Assembly: GCA_963921935.1 (NCBI GenBank)
Contig: OY998180.1
Span: 106,110,270 to 106,174,269 of the forward strand
Reading direction: 5' to 3'
Length of the DNA stretch: 64,000 nucleotides
DNA from: Galeruca laticollis
Lineage: Eukaryota > Arthropoda > Insecta > Coleoptera > Chrysomelidae
Under the pieces are notes generated by a model. That model had not been told where the DNA came from and ran no database searches. It saw nothing but the letters and a program-made list of their open reading frames with translations. Below are positions 1 through 11,348 of the stretch, piece by piece (positions within the stretch are counted from its first letter, which is position 1; each line of letters begins with the position of its first letter). Made by a program: the position numbers and the translations under genes.

Positions 1-1
1 A

Positions 2-607
2 TATCTGGGAGTCATCATTGATTCACATTTAAGGTGGGACTCTCACATTAAATATATCATCAAAAAACTACAAATTATTTTATAGAAATTCAGATACCTT
101 AAAAACATATTACCAACCCACCTCCTAAAAATACTATACCACGCACTAGTGGAAAGCCATATCCGCTATGGAATACTAGGATGGGGAGCTGCAGCGAAAA
201 CCTACATACACCTTTTAGAAATATGTCAGAAACGTTTTCTCAAACTCATTTTTTCTAAAGATCGACAGTACAACTCTGATAAACTGTACCTAGAAACAAA
301 AATTATGGACACCAGACAACTATACTTCTTTCACACACTCATAAAATATCACACCACAAAACAAACAGCATTAGTAGATAACCATCAATACAATACGCGA
401 AATCGAAATCAACACCCAGTTCCCTATATGATGAAAACAGTAACACAACGTTCCTTCAATTTCTTGGCACCAAAATTTTATAATAATTTACCTGAACGAA
501 TTAAAACAAGTATATATCCACCACAATTCAAAAATGCATTGAAAAAATTCATTCTTGACAATCAAAGACAATTAATTCATCGCCATTTCGATACTTACGC
601 AAGCTGA
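2..607 (+). pseudogene. C-terminal part of a CR1/Jockey-like reverse transcriptase
   Basis: This is the 3' end of a non-LTR retrotransposon ORF2, entering from outside the window. The frame opens with YLGVIIDSHLRWDSHI, the block that follows the RT palm in CR1/Jockey-type polymerases, runs through LVESHIRYGILGWG (thumb region) and ends with a block like the C-terminus of RNase H-lacking families (FNFLAPKFYNNLPERI). A TAG stop lies in frame near base 83, so the copy is dead. The catalytic part lies left of the window. The 3' untranslated part probably runs to about 912, where AATAAA is seen. The clade is inferred from the missing RNase H domain. Confidence 0.75.
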
Positions 608-924
608 ACAAATCATGATCCTAGATGTTACAGTGTGCTGCTTGCATAAATAAGGAGGAACTAATTGTAATTCTATATATCGTGTATTTATTTTTATCTC
701 CATTGTTTATTGTTTATAAGTATGTTATATTGTCATCTCTATGTTTAGGAACTACTTATAAGTATATATTTGTGTAATGTATGTAATAATTCTTATAAAC
801 CTTTTTATATTTATGCGAAACAAGTGGAACAACACTCATCGCTCATTAGCTTTATTCATTTTCTTTTTCTTTTGTAAGATACTCCTTTGTATTTGTATTT
901 ATTGAATAAAGATTATTATCCTGA

Positions 925-1293
925 AGGATCTTTCACCAGTTCCTCAGAGTAATAAAAGAAAAGCTGTTAAGTGCAAAACTGGTGGCTATCAAGATGTATT
1001 AACCGAAAGTCCCTACCTCAAAAGCCTTCTCGAAAAAGAATAGAAACAAGAGCAACAGAAATGTGGTAAGAAAAAAACTAATGAAAGATGAATTAAGTGG
1101 CGAAGAAGATCCCTTCGGTGGTAGCGACGAAGAAGATGACTGTGCATTTATCTATTGTAATGACCTCTTCAGTAGGTCAAAATCTAAGGAATCGTGGTTA
1201 CGGTGCCAATTTTGTGAAAAATGGGCACATGCAGAATGCGCAGGTGTGTCGCTAAAATCAAAAATTTTTATTTGCGACCTGTGCAAAAATTAA
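925..1293 (+). pseudogene. Tail of a pogo-like DDE transposase with C-terminal zinc finger
   Basis: The reading frame shows PQSNKRKAVK, then VLTESPYLKSLLEKE and a stop, then after a frame change a CXXC...CXXC...HXXC...CXXC module ending ICDLCKN. The same order (SPYKNELEG, then a zinc finger ending FTCELCS) ends the more complete pogo-like element at 2593-5122, so I read this as the C-terminus of a related copy. The finger resembles a short PHD/FYVE-like zinc-binding module. No DDE domain and no terminal repeat were found for this piece. Confidence 0.65.
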
Positions 1294-2339
1294 TGACTGA
1301 TATTTTAGTGATGCTTATTTTGTTTGTTGAGTAGCATAGTACTTAGCTATTTTAGTTTTTTATTGTATTTCATATGGCCCGCCCCGGGTGAGCAAGATGG
1401 TTTTTTAACAAAATTTTTGTTTTTTGTACTTGCAATAAAGTGCTTTATACCACTACTAATCTTAGTGCGTAACATCATAGAAAATACTACCAGTTACCAC
1501 TTTACAATAAAATTTTGTATTTATCTTTACAAAGACATAGTTTTTGTGGAGACAAACACTAAGTATGCCATTTTACCCGCCTTTCCCCTAACTAGGTGTT
1601 TAATTTCCAACCACCAAACTACTTCTGATCAACCCAAAAATCTCAACAAACAAATCATATAACCCATTATAAGAAACATCTGTCATGTTGCTGTCTCTCA
1701 TAACTTAATCATATTGTTCGTTTTGAAACCCTGTTCTTCAGCTGCTTTTCAGGGATATACTCGTACTAGTCGAAATAGCTATAGACTCACATTTATGAAT
1801 ACGGGACAAAGTTATTTTTTCCAGTAAAATCAAATGGATAATGCAGAAATGCAAGGCGCCATATAAACATTTACAGACGAATGATTGTAACAGGATTGCC
1901 AGAACACCGGCCACTTTGAACCTTGTATACAATTGTAAATTATAAATCTTAAATTATTGTAAATAAAAGCATTTTAAAACAAAAAAACAAACAAACATCC
2001 CGATAATGTTCATTCGATTACAGTTCTTTGCTCAAAGTGCTTACGAAAACAACTTTCATCCTTATTATGAGTATCTTTGTGAATCTCATAAAACATATTG
2101 CTACTTTGTTGGGGCTTATAACATCTAATTATATTGAACACCAAGTGACTATAGGGCTTATGGAGTGTAGGGAAGCTATAAGGAAACTAAATAATGCGTT
2201 ACGGAGTGCCAAGAATATTGGAGAAAAGCAGCATATCCAATCAACCAAACCTAACCTATTCTTTATCTATGGCATATCCTAAACAGTATAACTCAAATAA
2301 AAGCATTTCGTAACCAATTTAAATATATTCAAAAACATG
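1294..2339. other. Unassigned AT-rich stretch
   Basis: About 1 kb without a recognisable gene. Short open frames exist on both strands (1324-1662, 1738-1932, 2028-2282) but none has a family signature or compositional bias that I trust. Part of it may be upstream sequence of the Polinton polymerase that begins to be readable at about 2340. Confidence 0.4.
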
Positions 2340-2592
2340 GTCTCATGCTGAGACCGCAAAACATCGTGTAAAATGGGATGATTTAGAGGCATCATTTAAC
2401 AAACAACCTTATCAGAACTGGCACCATCTCGAACCTAAAGCATAAGGATCCTTCTGAATTTCTTAAAAATTGTAGGGCGGTTTTTAAACGAAGCATACAT
2501 AATATATTAAAAAAGGAGGTGGCCGTTAAGATGAATCTGAATTTCAGAGGTGAATTTGAAATATGCAAGGGAGATAAGATTCTTATTGAGTT
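2340..2592 (+). pseudogene. Polinton/Maverick DNA polymerase, N-terminal fragment
   Basis: Translation across two frames reads a W-D-x-L-E start, then NIRTGTILNLKH, PSEFLKNCRAVFKRSI and VAVKMNLNFRGEFE. This is the layout of the region upstream of the exonuclease domain in Polinton-type protein-primed polymerases of insects. The coding sequence is cut at 2592 by the pogo-like element. Removing that element and one copy of its TT duplication joins the frame directly to KYFTTINSPIYKDTN at 5125, which supports both the polymerase call and the insertion call. Frameshifts in the first 150 bases show it is decayed. Confidence 0.65.
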
Positions 2593-5122
2593 GGGGAGAT
2601 GTGGGTATAGTGGCCACAAGTATTTTTTCTTTGTCCTACCATCCTACCAGCGTCACCTATGGGGTAAAGCGGTGAACTATCACGGGCGTCATTACAGTAA
2701 ACTGTAATACATATACGGAACCATAAGATCTACAGATCAGATGGGATCTGCATAATTGTGTTTTTGCACGAGGTTGATGTAGTTGAGTTCAATTAGATGT
2801 ACAACAAAATTGATAAGTGTGAGAGTGCTACGTTTTTGCAGAGCCTTAACATATGGTATAAGGTATGTATTCATATATAATTGATGAATATGCGAACTAC
2901 ATTTTGTAGGTTATCACATTTCATATGAGGTGCCAGATGGGATAAAGTGGCCACCAAGTGTCCACTATACCCCGTGTAAATGTTGGAGTGGCCACTTTAA
3001 CCCATCTAATTTTGTATTGAGTGTAAACTTGAAAATTTATTTTCAGAAAATGCCAAGGAAGTACACAAGAACGTCACACCAAGGATCATGGGATCCTAAA
3101 GCCATGGCACAAGCAATCACAGCTGTAAAGGAACAGCATATGCCATTCCAAACAGCCAGTAAAACTTTTAATGTTCCGAGAAATACTCTCAAAAGAAGAG
3201 TCCTAAATAAAAATAGAGATGCTAAAGGGAATACTAAAGTCTTAGGCGCTATCCGCCCAGTTTTTACTTTGGACCTAGAAGTAGAAATTGTCCAAAATAT
3301 CCAGGAACTCGAAACTCGTTTTTATGGTCTCACTAAAAAAGACGTTAGATCCCTTACACGTCAATTAGCTGAAAAAAACGGCTTGAAGCATACTTTCAAC
3401 GGACAAACCGAGCTTGCTGGGGAAGACTAGTTAAAGGGGTTTCGTGACAGACATCCGGAAACTAGGCTTTGCACACCTGAAGCCACTAGTGCGGCCCGAG
3501 CTAGAGCCTTCAATAAGCCCAGCGTTGACAAGCTTTTTGGTCTCTTAGACAATTGCCTTAATCGGTTCCCATACAATGCCATGAGAATTTTTAATGTAGA
3601 TGAGACGGGGCTTACAGCTGTGCAGTCTAAATAAAGTAAAATTTTTGCACGAAAAAGTCGGAAACAAGTAGGTAGCCTCACATCTGCTGAAAGAGGAGTT
3701 TTACCAACAATTGTCGTTAGCATGCCTGCTGGTGGTTCATTCATTCCCCCAATGATAATTTTTCCTAGAGTGAGAATGAAGAGTTAATGGACGGGACTCC
3801 ACCTGGAACTGGATTTGCCTGTCATAAATCAGGATGGATGCAGCTGGAAATGTTCACTAAATGGTTTGAACATTTTCTGAAGCATGCGAAGCCTACAGCC
3901 GAAGACCCTTGCTTGTTAATACTAGGGGCATGTTACGCATACAAAAAACCTAGATTTCATCAATATGGTACGTGATAATTTCGTGACTGTCTTGTGTCTA
4001 CCGCCCCATTGCAGTCACAAATTACAGCCGCTTGATGTGGCATTTATGGGGCTCTTAAATACGTTTTATGTTCAAGAGATTGAAAAATATCTTAAGAATA
4101 ACCCAGGAAGAACCGTATCACAATTTCAAGTTTGCAAAATGTTTGGTGCTGCATATCTTCGAGCAGCAGTGGCTACAGCAGCTATTAATGAATTCAGACA
4201 TTGTGGAATTGTTCCGTATAATCCACATGTGTTCAGTGATGCAGATTTTGCTGCGGCTGAAGTTACTGATAGAGATGTTGCAGTTAGGGCAGATCATGCG
4301 GAAAACAGGGCAGATCATGTGGAAAACGAAAATTTCAATGATGAAGGCAACAAAGCGAATGATGTAGCAGATCGAGTTCCTTCAACTTTTCAAACTAACA
4401 AACAACCTGTTGATGAAAGCATAATTAATATCCAAAATAGTGGACCAAGGTGCTCAAGTTTACTCGTCAGTCCAAAAGAGATCGTTCCGATTCCAAAATG
4501 TAAAACGGAAACTCAGAGAAGTGGTAGAAAAAGAGGTTCAAGCGCAATAATCACAGACAGTCCTTATAAAAATGAGCTAGAAGGAACGTCCAAAACCAGC
4601 AGCAGTTAAGAAACAAGTTTTTGGTAGTAAGAAGGCTAAAAGCAAGGTTGCGACAAAGAAATGAATTCCAGTTAAAGATGACACAATTAGCAGCGATAAT
4701 GATGCACAAGAAGATGTAGAGTGTCTCTACTGCTCAAGCCTCTTCTCAAAATCCAAAAAAAGGGAGGGTTGGATATGCTGCTCAAGATCCAAAAGATGGG
4801 CCCATGAAGAATGTAGTGGCTGCGATGAAGACGACGATGTATTTACATGTGAACTATGTTCTTAAGCTGTATATTTATATGTAATAAACTAATAAATGCT
4901 AAAGTACTGCTGAACCACATCTGATGTTGTTTTACAATACATTTTATCGTGGTCACTATGCCCCAAAATATGGGTGGCCACTTTGCCCCGCTGTAACTTT
5001 TTTAATATGACTATAATAATAGTTGAGCTGTATTGGGTACTTGATTTCATCATCATATTGCTCTTTATTTCAAATCAAAAGATTTTTTAACTTTAGGGTG
5101 GCCACTATATCAACATCTCCCC
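2593..5122 (+). mobile_element. Complete pogo-like DNA transposon inserted in the Polinton polymerase
   Basis: Terminal inverted repeats of about 25 bp bound the element: the left end starts GGGGAGATGTGGG and runs to TATAGTGGCCAC, and the right end is the inverse (GTGGCCACTATATC...CATCTCCCC). It is flanked by TT on both sides (2591-2592 and 5123-5124). Deleting the element plus one TT restores the polymerase reading frame. Subterminal GTGGCCAC repeats occur near both ends. The element carries one transposase gene, now broken. Length is 2530 bp. pogo/Tigger elements normally duplicate TA, so the TT flank is unusual. Confidence 0.85.
3050..4865 (+). pseudogene. pogo/Tigger-like DDE transposase with C-terminal zinc finger
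   Basis: The start is the ATG of MPRKYTRTSHQGSWDP, just after a TTTTCAG acceptor-like site. Residues 15-60 form a Psq/CENP-B type helix-turn-helix (AMAQAITAVKEQ...ASKTFNVPRNTLKRRV). The DDE domain follows, with the first aspartate in NVDETGLTAVQ at about 3600, SAERG, PPMIIFPR, SGWM and LPPHCSHKLQPLDV. Defects: a TAG for a conserved Trp at 3428, a stop at about 3631, a frameshift near 3780, and a deletion of about 2 bases near 3925 exactly at the codon for the second catalytic Asp (LLIL-D). After 4609 the frame changes and ends with a zinc finger (ECLYCSSLFSKSKK...FTCELCS). AATAAA follows the stop. Confidence 0.85.
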
Positions 5123-7268
5123 TTTAAATATTTTACAACGATCAATTCTCCAATTTATAAAGATACAAACATTGATGATTTGTTTGATACTAAAGTCATT
5201 GCACCTATCCTTAAAGATCTGGAAGAATTACAAGAACGTGACAGTGGGTGGGCATTGAAGAAGGTATTGAACTTAGGCGTTAATGTCAATAAATATACTC
5301 CACAACTGGGATCCTCGTATATTGATTTGCCCGCAGAAATAAAAAAGAAGAAGGCATGTATTAACGTCAATAATGAAGATGATTCTTGCTTTGCTTGGGC
5401 GGTGACGTCAGCACTTTTTCCTGTCATAAAAATGCGGAGAAGAATTTCATCATATCCCCACTATTCGACCATATTAAAACTAAAAGGCATTCAGTTGCCC
5501 ATGACTATGAAGCAGATCCCTAATTTTGAGAAGCAAAATGGTATATCCATAAAGGTTTATATTCTACAAAAAGATGGAAAGTTCTTTATTACTCTACCAA
5601 CTCACCTTACAAGAAATAAGATGGATAAACATGTAAATTTGTTGATGGTACAAGATAGATATGATAAAGCGCCAACGAAATATCACTTTTTTGGATAAAG
5701 AATATATCAAGACTTCTTTCGAGGCAGTTAAGCAAGCAAAATAGTGAAAAATACTTCTGTGATGGTTGCTTACGCTGTTTCGGATCCCATGACAAACTAG
5801 ATGTTCATCTTAAATGTTGTATGGGGCGAATGTGCTTTTTATGTGAAAGATGTTTACAGCCATTTACTACAGCGGAACAGATAGATGCTCATGTCGTAGA
5901 ATGTATTAAAATTAATGATTGTGCCGTTAAGATGGGAAAACGTTCTAAATTCAAAAATTATAAGAATAAGGTAAAAACACCTTTTACAATATATGCAGAT
6001 CTCGAGAGTGTTTTGAAGCAGACCGGGGATTCTAAGAAGCCACATCAGGATATCCCTGCAGCCGTTGGTTATTACTTCAAGTGTTCATATGAAGATAAGC
6101 TTTTCTTTCATAACAGTTATTTGGGTGAAGATTGTATGCGCTGGTTTGCTGATGATCTGGATCTGCTTGCTCAAGATATCAGTACGGTGTTCCTTTGTCC
6201 TTATGGAATTCACATGACTCCTAATGAAGAACGCCAGTTTCAAGCTGCTACCGAATGTCATATTTGTGAAACGCCATTTTCCTCTACTGATAAGAAAGTT
6301 CGAGATCATGATCATCTCATTCCTGAAAACAATCATAGAGGTGCAGCGCATGAGGGGTGCAATATTAACTATCAGGATTCGCCTACTGTTAATGTAGTGT
6401 TCCACAACTTATATGGTTATGATGCAAATTTCATCATCGAATACATTGCTACCCGCATGACAGGCTCTATCGATTTGCTTCCTATTACAAAAGAAAAATA
6501 TATTTTCTTCACAAAACATGTTGAAGATGCACGAATCCAGTTCAGATTTATCGATAGTTTCCGATTCGTGGCATCATCTCTCGATAAACTCATCTCATAT
6601 TTAACCGAGTTTCCTAATTTGAGATCACAGTTTTCTAATGTTCCCGAGGAAGAATTCTCAATGTTAACTAAGAAGGGGGGTGATGCCTTATGACTATTTC
6701 AATTCTTTCGATTGCTTTGAAGAAACAAGTTTACCTCCTATCGAATGTTTCTATAATAATCTCGAAGATAAACCCTGCTCATGTAAACTTTATAGTCGAG
6801 CACAACGCGTTTGGAATACGTTTCAATGTCAAACCTTAGGTGAATATGTAGAGTTGTATATGAAGACGGACGTTCTTCTTCTTGCTGACGTTTTTGAGCA
6901 GTTTCGTTCCAGTTGTATTGCTACGTATAACATCGATTCCGCACATTATTATACATTACCTGGATTTACATTCGATGCTATGCTAAAACATACTGAACAA
7001 GAATTGGAACTTCTCACTGATGTAGACAGTTTGTAGTTGTGGAAAACGTCGTGCCCGAGCCAACAATAAGTATATGCCCACTTATAATCCCTCAAAACCG
7101 ACGAAATATTTAATGTATTTTGACGATAACAATCAGTATGGATGGGCGATGAGTCAAGCGTTACCATATGGAGGATTTCCCTCTGAATGCATTAAAAAAT
7201 ATGATCGTTCAAATCTTTATCATTATAATCCTTATACGTCGCGATTAGTCTATCGCAAAGAGAAATAA
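5123..7268 (+). pseudogene. Polinton/Maverick DNA polymerase B, exonuclease part and start of palm
   Basis: This is the protein-primed family B polymerase of a Polinton element. Visible in order: ERDSGWALKKVL and SSYIDLPAEI; NVNNEDDSCFAWAV; paired C-X2-C motifs of a zinc finger (5760-5900); Exo I motif YADLESVL (about 6000); an endonuclease VII-like insert with CHIC, DHDHL and GCN; Exo II motif HNLYGYDANFI; Exo III-like YMKTDVLLLADVF; and palm motif A region MYFDDNNQYGWAMSQ. Breaks: an in-frame stop near 5698; an extra G in the run at 6675-6680 shifting the frame; a small deletion near 7030 removing the block before NNKYMPTYNPSKPT. Palm motif C and everything after is missing. No Polinton integrase, ATPase or capsid gene is visible nearby. 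Confidence 0.85.
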
Positions 7269-7903
7269 ATTTGTTAAGAGTTTTCGTATCCCCATCATAT
7301 AAGATTTGATATTTGAAATTTTTTACTTAAAAAACTCCTAATTAATAGGACGAGGTTCCAATTGACCGTTTGGCATTATAACTTTACTTTTATTACTTTG
7401 ATTGCTAATATTTAAACTGTTAGATTCCACTATGGAATCAATATCGACCATAAGGTTTTAATTAATAACAAATAGAATTGTCTTAACAACTATCTTTCCT
7501 GAAATAATGAAAATAAGGAAAAGAGCAAGAAAGAAACTTGGTACTTACCTCAATGGTTTTCTGGCTAGTTGTGCCTTCTTCAAGTTTTTGTCCACCCAAG
7601 TAACTGTACCACAGAAAGGGCGCATTCCACTGAAGGGATGATTTCCACTGAAGGGATGATTTCCACTGAACGGACGAGTTCCATTGAAGGGGCGTAAATT
7701 CGTATTTTGTAAATACGTTAGGATAACACGCGTTATCCTACTGACTGCGCCAGATATGTATTTCCGAACTGAAATACCGTTTTAAAAAATATTTTATTTA
7801 ACTGTTATAATGAAAGATGTTAATCTGAGAGTGGCTCTACAAAAACAGGTATAAAAATGTAAAAACAACTAAAACAAGCATGTTAACAAGTTTATATAAC
7901 GTC
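7269..7903. other. Unassigned gap between Polinton and Harbinger
   Basis: No coding signal was recognised. It contains the short tandem array at 7624-7695. The Harbinger target duplication begins at 7904. Confidence 0.4.
7624..7695. repeat. 18-bp tandem repeat, four units
   Basis: Units read TTCCACTGAAGGGATGAT with small changes (the third has CGGACGAG, the fourth ATTGAAGGGGCG). The first two are nearly identical, so part of the array expanded recently. No function is implied. Confidence 0.85.
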
Positions 7904-9154
7904 TAAGGCTGAACACATAGTAGAGCGACGAGGAAAGCGGCGAGAAAAGCAAAGAGGAGAGCGGCGAAAACAAATGAATAATATTCAATAGAGTACAATA
8001 TAGTGGAGAGGGGTGCGGCGAGGTAGCATCGTTGTTATAACAGAGGATAGCGGCGCGTTCAAGCAAGTTTGTTTTCTCCGCTCTCCTCATTGCTATGGTG
8101 AAATGGATGTTAAGCGTTAATTAGTAGTGTTTTTATTAAAAATACACTATGGGATCAAAAAGATACTCAGCATCACAATCGATTTATTTTAGATAAATTG
8201 TAGGATGCTGTAGCCGATGAAATGAAATCAACAATTAAGTACTTTTATATTTTGTTTCGACACACATAATTTTTATAGGTATCTCTAATGAAACTGGCAG
8301 TTGCAGTTGGCCTGTTATTTTCTCGCACAATATCAACTTTTTCACATTGGGGCAAAATTTGTTCATCTTCAATGGTAATTTCTTCCATATCAATTATTAT
8401 ATTGTGTAAAATGCATATACAAGTAATAATATTATCTGCTAAATCAGGAGACGTTTCTATGGGTTTCCAAAGAATACGAAACTTGGCATTTATTATCCCA
8501 AAAGCACATTCGACCACTCGTCTTGCTCGTGAAAGACGCATGTTAAAATATTCTTTCTCAGCATCCAAGTTCTTTCTATTGAAAGGTTTCATTAGATTAT
8601 TTAATAGGGGGTAAGCTTCTTCTCCGATTAAAACATAAGGCACAGTAATTGTAGTTAATGGTAAGGCATCATCTTCAGGAATATTTAGACGTTTGCTTTC
8701 TATTAAGTGAAATAGGGATGAAGATCGGAATGTACCCCCATCACTCTGCTTGCCATATCCTCCAACATCAATTGTTATAAATTTATAATTTGCATCAGCA
8801 ACAGCTTGAAGGACTATGGAAAAAAAGTTTTTGTAATTATAATACATAGTTCCAGATTGAGGGGGACATTTTACACGAATGTGTTTACCGTCAATGGCCC
8901 CCAAACAATTAGGAAAGCTCCATTTTTGGTAAAATTCTTTTGCAATATTTTTAAAATCATTGTCTGTGGGAATTTTCATATGAACAGGTTGAAATGTGTC
9001 CCAGATAGCTTTTACTGTTTCCCGCACAATTAATGACACAGTAGTCGCACCCATTCGATAAGTAAATCTAAGAGTTTTAAAAGATGATCATGTTGCCAAA
9101 TACCTAAAAAAACATATATGTCAATGCTAATATATTGCCTTTTTTGTGATTTCA

Positions 9155-9895
9155 GGAAATATTGTGAGGGCAAAATGGAAGAATTCACGAGATTAATTTC
9201 GAAAAGAATTGAAAAAATGCCAGTGAAACGATCAGGAGATGGGGCATGCAATTGGAAGTCATCTTGGCCATATTTTGACAGTCTTTATTTTTTAAAATAT
9301 CAGTTTACTGCTCGACCAGGTAGCGAAAATTTGCCCAATGCAGAGCATGAAAATATTCTGGATGAAGATACAAACTCCCAATTATCGGAATCAAATACCC
9401 AAACTTTGGATGATTCCATTAATGTCGACAAATCACCATTGGTGAATATCTCTTTACAAAACAATAGTAGTGAACTGAATGCTTCCACTTCCACACCTGC
9501 CGCTAAGAAATTCAAAAGGAAACAGCAAACTGATTCAGACGTTGACACTGCTCTTATTAGATTAGAAGAGGAAAAATTGCAAATTTTAGAAAAACACCAT
9601 AAACAGTCACCTGATGAAGACGACAGTTTTTTTTCAAAGTCTTCTACCGCATATACGCACACTCGCCCCACAGAGAAAAATGTTATGGAGAATGAAAATG
9701 CAAGAACTAGTTTATAACTTTGTTTATGGGACAAACCAAGATTATATAAGCCAAAGAACTCAAAACATGCATATCTATTGAACAAATGGATCCCAGTGGA
9801 TACAGTTACAACCTACTATGCAAGAATACTCGAATCCTGCATCAGCGAGATCCTATTTAAGCAATTTTTCCGAGGAATCTTTACAAAATATGTAA
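9155..9895 (+). pseudogene. Harbinger second ORF: MADF-type DNA-binding partner
   Basis: The region follows a TTTCAG acceptor at 9153-9155; the first in-frame ATG is at 9175. The sequence shows the second half of a MADF domain (ISKRIEKMPVKRSGDGAC, WPYFDSLYFLKYQF), then an acidic Ser-rich linker, a basic AAKKFKRKQQ and a coiled segment LIRLEEEKLQILEKH. A stop at 9715 is followed in another frame by a conserved-looking tail (YNFVYGTNQDY, PASARSYLSNFSEESL), so a frameshift is likely. The exon with the first half of MADF was not found. The ORF lies antisense inside the transposase intron (9104-10002). PIF/Harbinger elements commonly encode such a partner. Confidence 0.7.
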
Positions 9896-10060
9896 TAATT
9901 TTAGTTACAGATTTGTACCTATTTGTTTTTTAAGTTACATATATAGTATTTTTAGTTCTAAATAAACAACATAGTTAATTAAACAAAGAAATGTTTTCTT
10001 ACCTTAAAGTCACTGCAAGACGTTCTGTTGGATTAATAGGATTACAATTAAAGTTAGTCT

Positions 10061-11348
10061 GGCTCAAGTTTCGTTTAGCCGAAATCAGTTACATGGAATA
10101 TCGGTTTATGGGATGATTCTATACAAGAAAGCCTTGCACTACATAATTTGATTTTTGCCGCGGAAATTCGTCGTTTCTGAGAAAACTCGAATTTTTAATT
10201 TTTCTACTATTAACTAAAATTCGAAACTTTACGGTGTTTTTAATAGTTTTTTTTGTTATTGAATGACGTAAAAACATTCAATCAATATAATGATGTGAAC
10301 TAATTTTTATTCGAAAATGTATTTTCATCACAATAATTTTTATTGATTTTTCTGGGTTTAGAAGTGCCGAAATGTGATTTATCATAAGGGCGGTGAAATA
10401 GAAAATCTTCAATATTTCGAAGTTTTCTATAGTGCTGGGTGGGGAATATACATGTGCGGGTTTTTTGCATTTATTGGAGATTTTGACCTTCTTACTGAGC
10501 CTTATAATTCACAGAAAAACAGATTTCGTTTGAAATATTATTTATTTTTGAAATTGCCATATTCTAAATGGATACAACGATTAAGCTCCATGACTTAATT
10601 CTTTGAGTATAGACACCTTACTTGGTAACAAATTTCTCACTATGGTTTACAGTGCGATGCGTGTGTTCAAACCACGTGTTTCTTGCGACAGTTTCATATG
10701 GACGACACTTTGCTGATTTTGAACAACGGTATATGCCCAGATCTTTTTCTCCATGGTAATAATGGGAAAACATATCAGGTTTGTTACCATGCCCTTTACA
10801 TTTGGTTTCACATAAGGGGCGTTTAGGCACCAAACCATGTAAAAGACCGAATTCATAAGCTTCTTGTGGCAAACGAGGAAGAGCTATTTCTACAACTTGA
10901 GTGGACATTTTTGTAAATAATATTAACTACAATGTATACAATACATACCTTTTATGCTTTATCAGGATTGTCGTTTTTATGCTTTATCGACAATTTTTTT
11001 TAAATTTTCGCATTTATTGACCATAGCGATATTAAGTTGATAAGAATAGATATTATTCATTGATCTGTGTTAAAGGTCGGGAAGAGGATCACTGTATAGT
11101 GGTGAAATAACACATTTCCGCGGATTTTCATTTTCGTGTCGGTGCTTAAAAATAAGTCTACAATATGAAATAACATCAATTTTTCATGTATCTCATTTCG
11201 TTACTTCTAAACCGCATTCAGAAAATGGCAACAGCGCATTTTCCGCGGCAACATTTTTTCATGCAGTAATATACTCCCTGAGGTATCTAAATGACAAAAG
11301 AATTTGTTTTTCTTTTTTAACAGATTTCGGCTAAACGAAACTTGCCCC
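10061..11348 (-). mobile_element. Merlin transposon, internally deleted, inside the Harbinger transposase exon
   Basis: Inverted ends of about 27 bp share CAAGTTTCGTTTAGCCGAAA. They are flanked by GTTAGTCT (10053-10060) and GTTAGTCC (11349-11356), an 8-bp duplication with one mismatch, the size typical of Merlin. Removing the insert joins the Harbinger frame (KNWTN to FNCNPINPTERL). It carries only the N-terminal part of a transposase, so it is a non-autonomous derivative. Confidence 0.85.
10618..10908 (-). pseudogene. N-terminal fragment of Merlin (IS1016/ISXO2-like) transposase
   Basis: The minus-strand frame of 96 codons starts MSTQVVEIALPRLPQEAYEF and contains LCETKCKGHG then GIYRCSKSAKCRPYETV, paired cysteines of the zinc ribbon that opens Merlin-type transposases, followed by TWFEHTHRTV, the conserved aromatic block after it. 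The DDE domain is absent. The call rests on this N-terminal pattern together with the 8-bp target duplication. Confidence 0.65.

Noticed and set aside
1324..1662. 112-residue hydrophobic frame
   Set aside because: T-rich composition gives hydrophobic residues by chance; no domain, no start context, no neighbouring exon.
3427..3744. Minus-strand frame opposite the pogo-like transposase
   Set aside because: It is a shadow of the transposase on the other strand.
2340..7268. Possible integrated DNA virus (adintovirus-like) rather than Polinton
   Set aside because: Only the polymerase is present; without capsid, ATPase or integrase genes the two cannot be told apart, so the more usual Polinton reading is kept.
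9300..9785. 161-residue minus-strand frame
   Set aside because: Mirror of the MADF-type ORF, Ser/Phe-rich as expected from the antisense of acidic Ser-rich codons.
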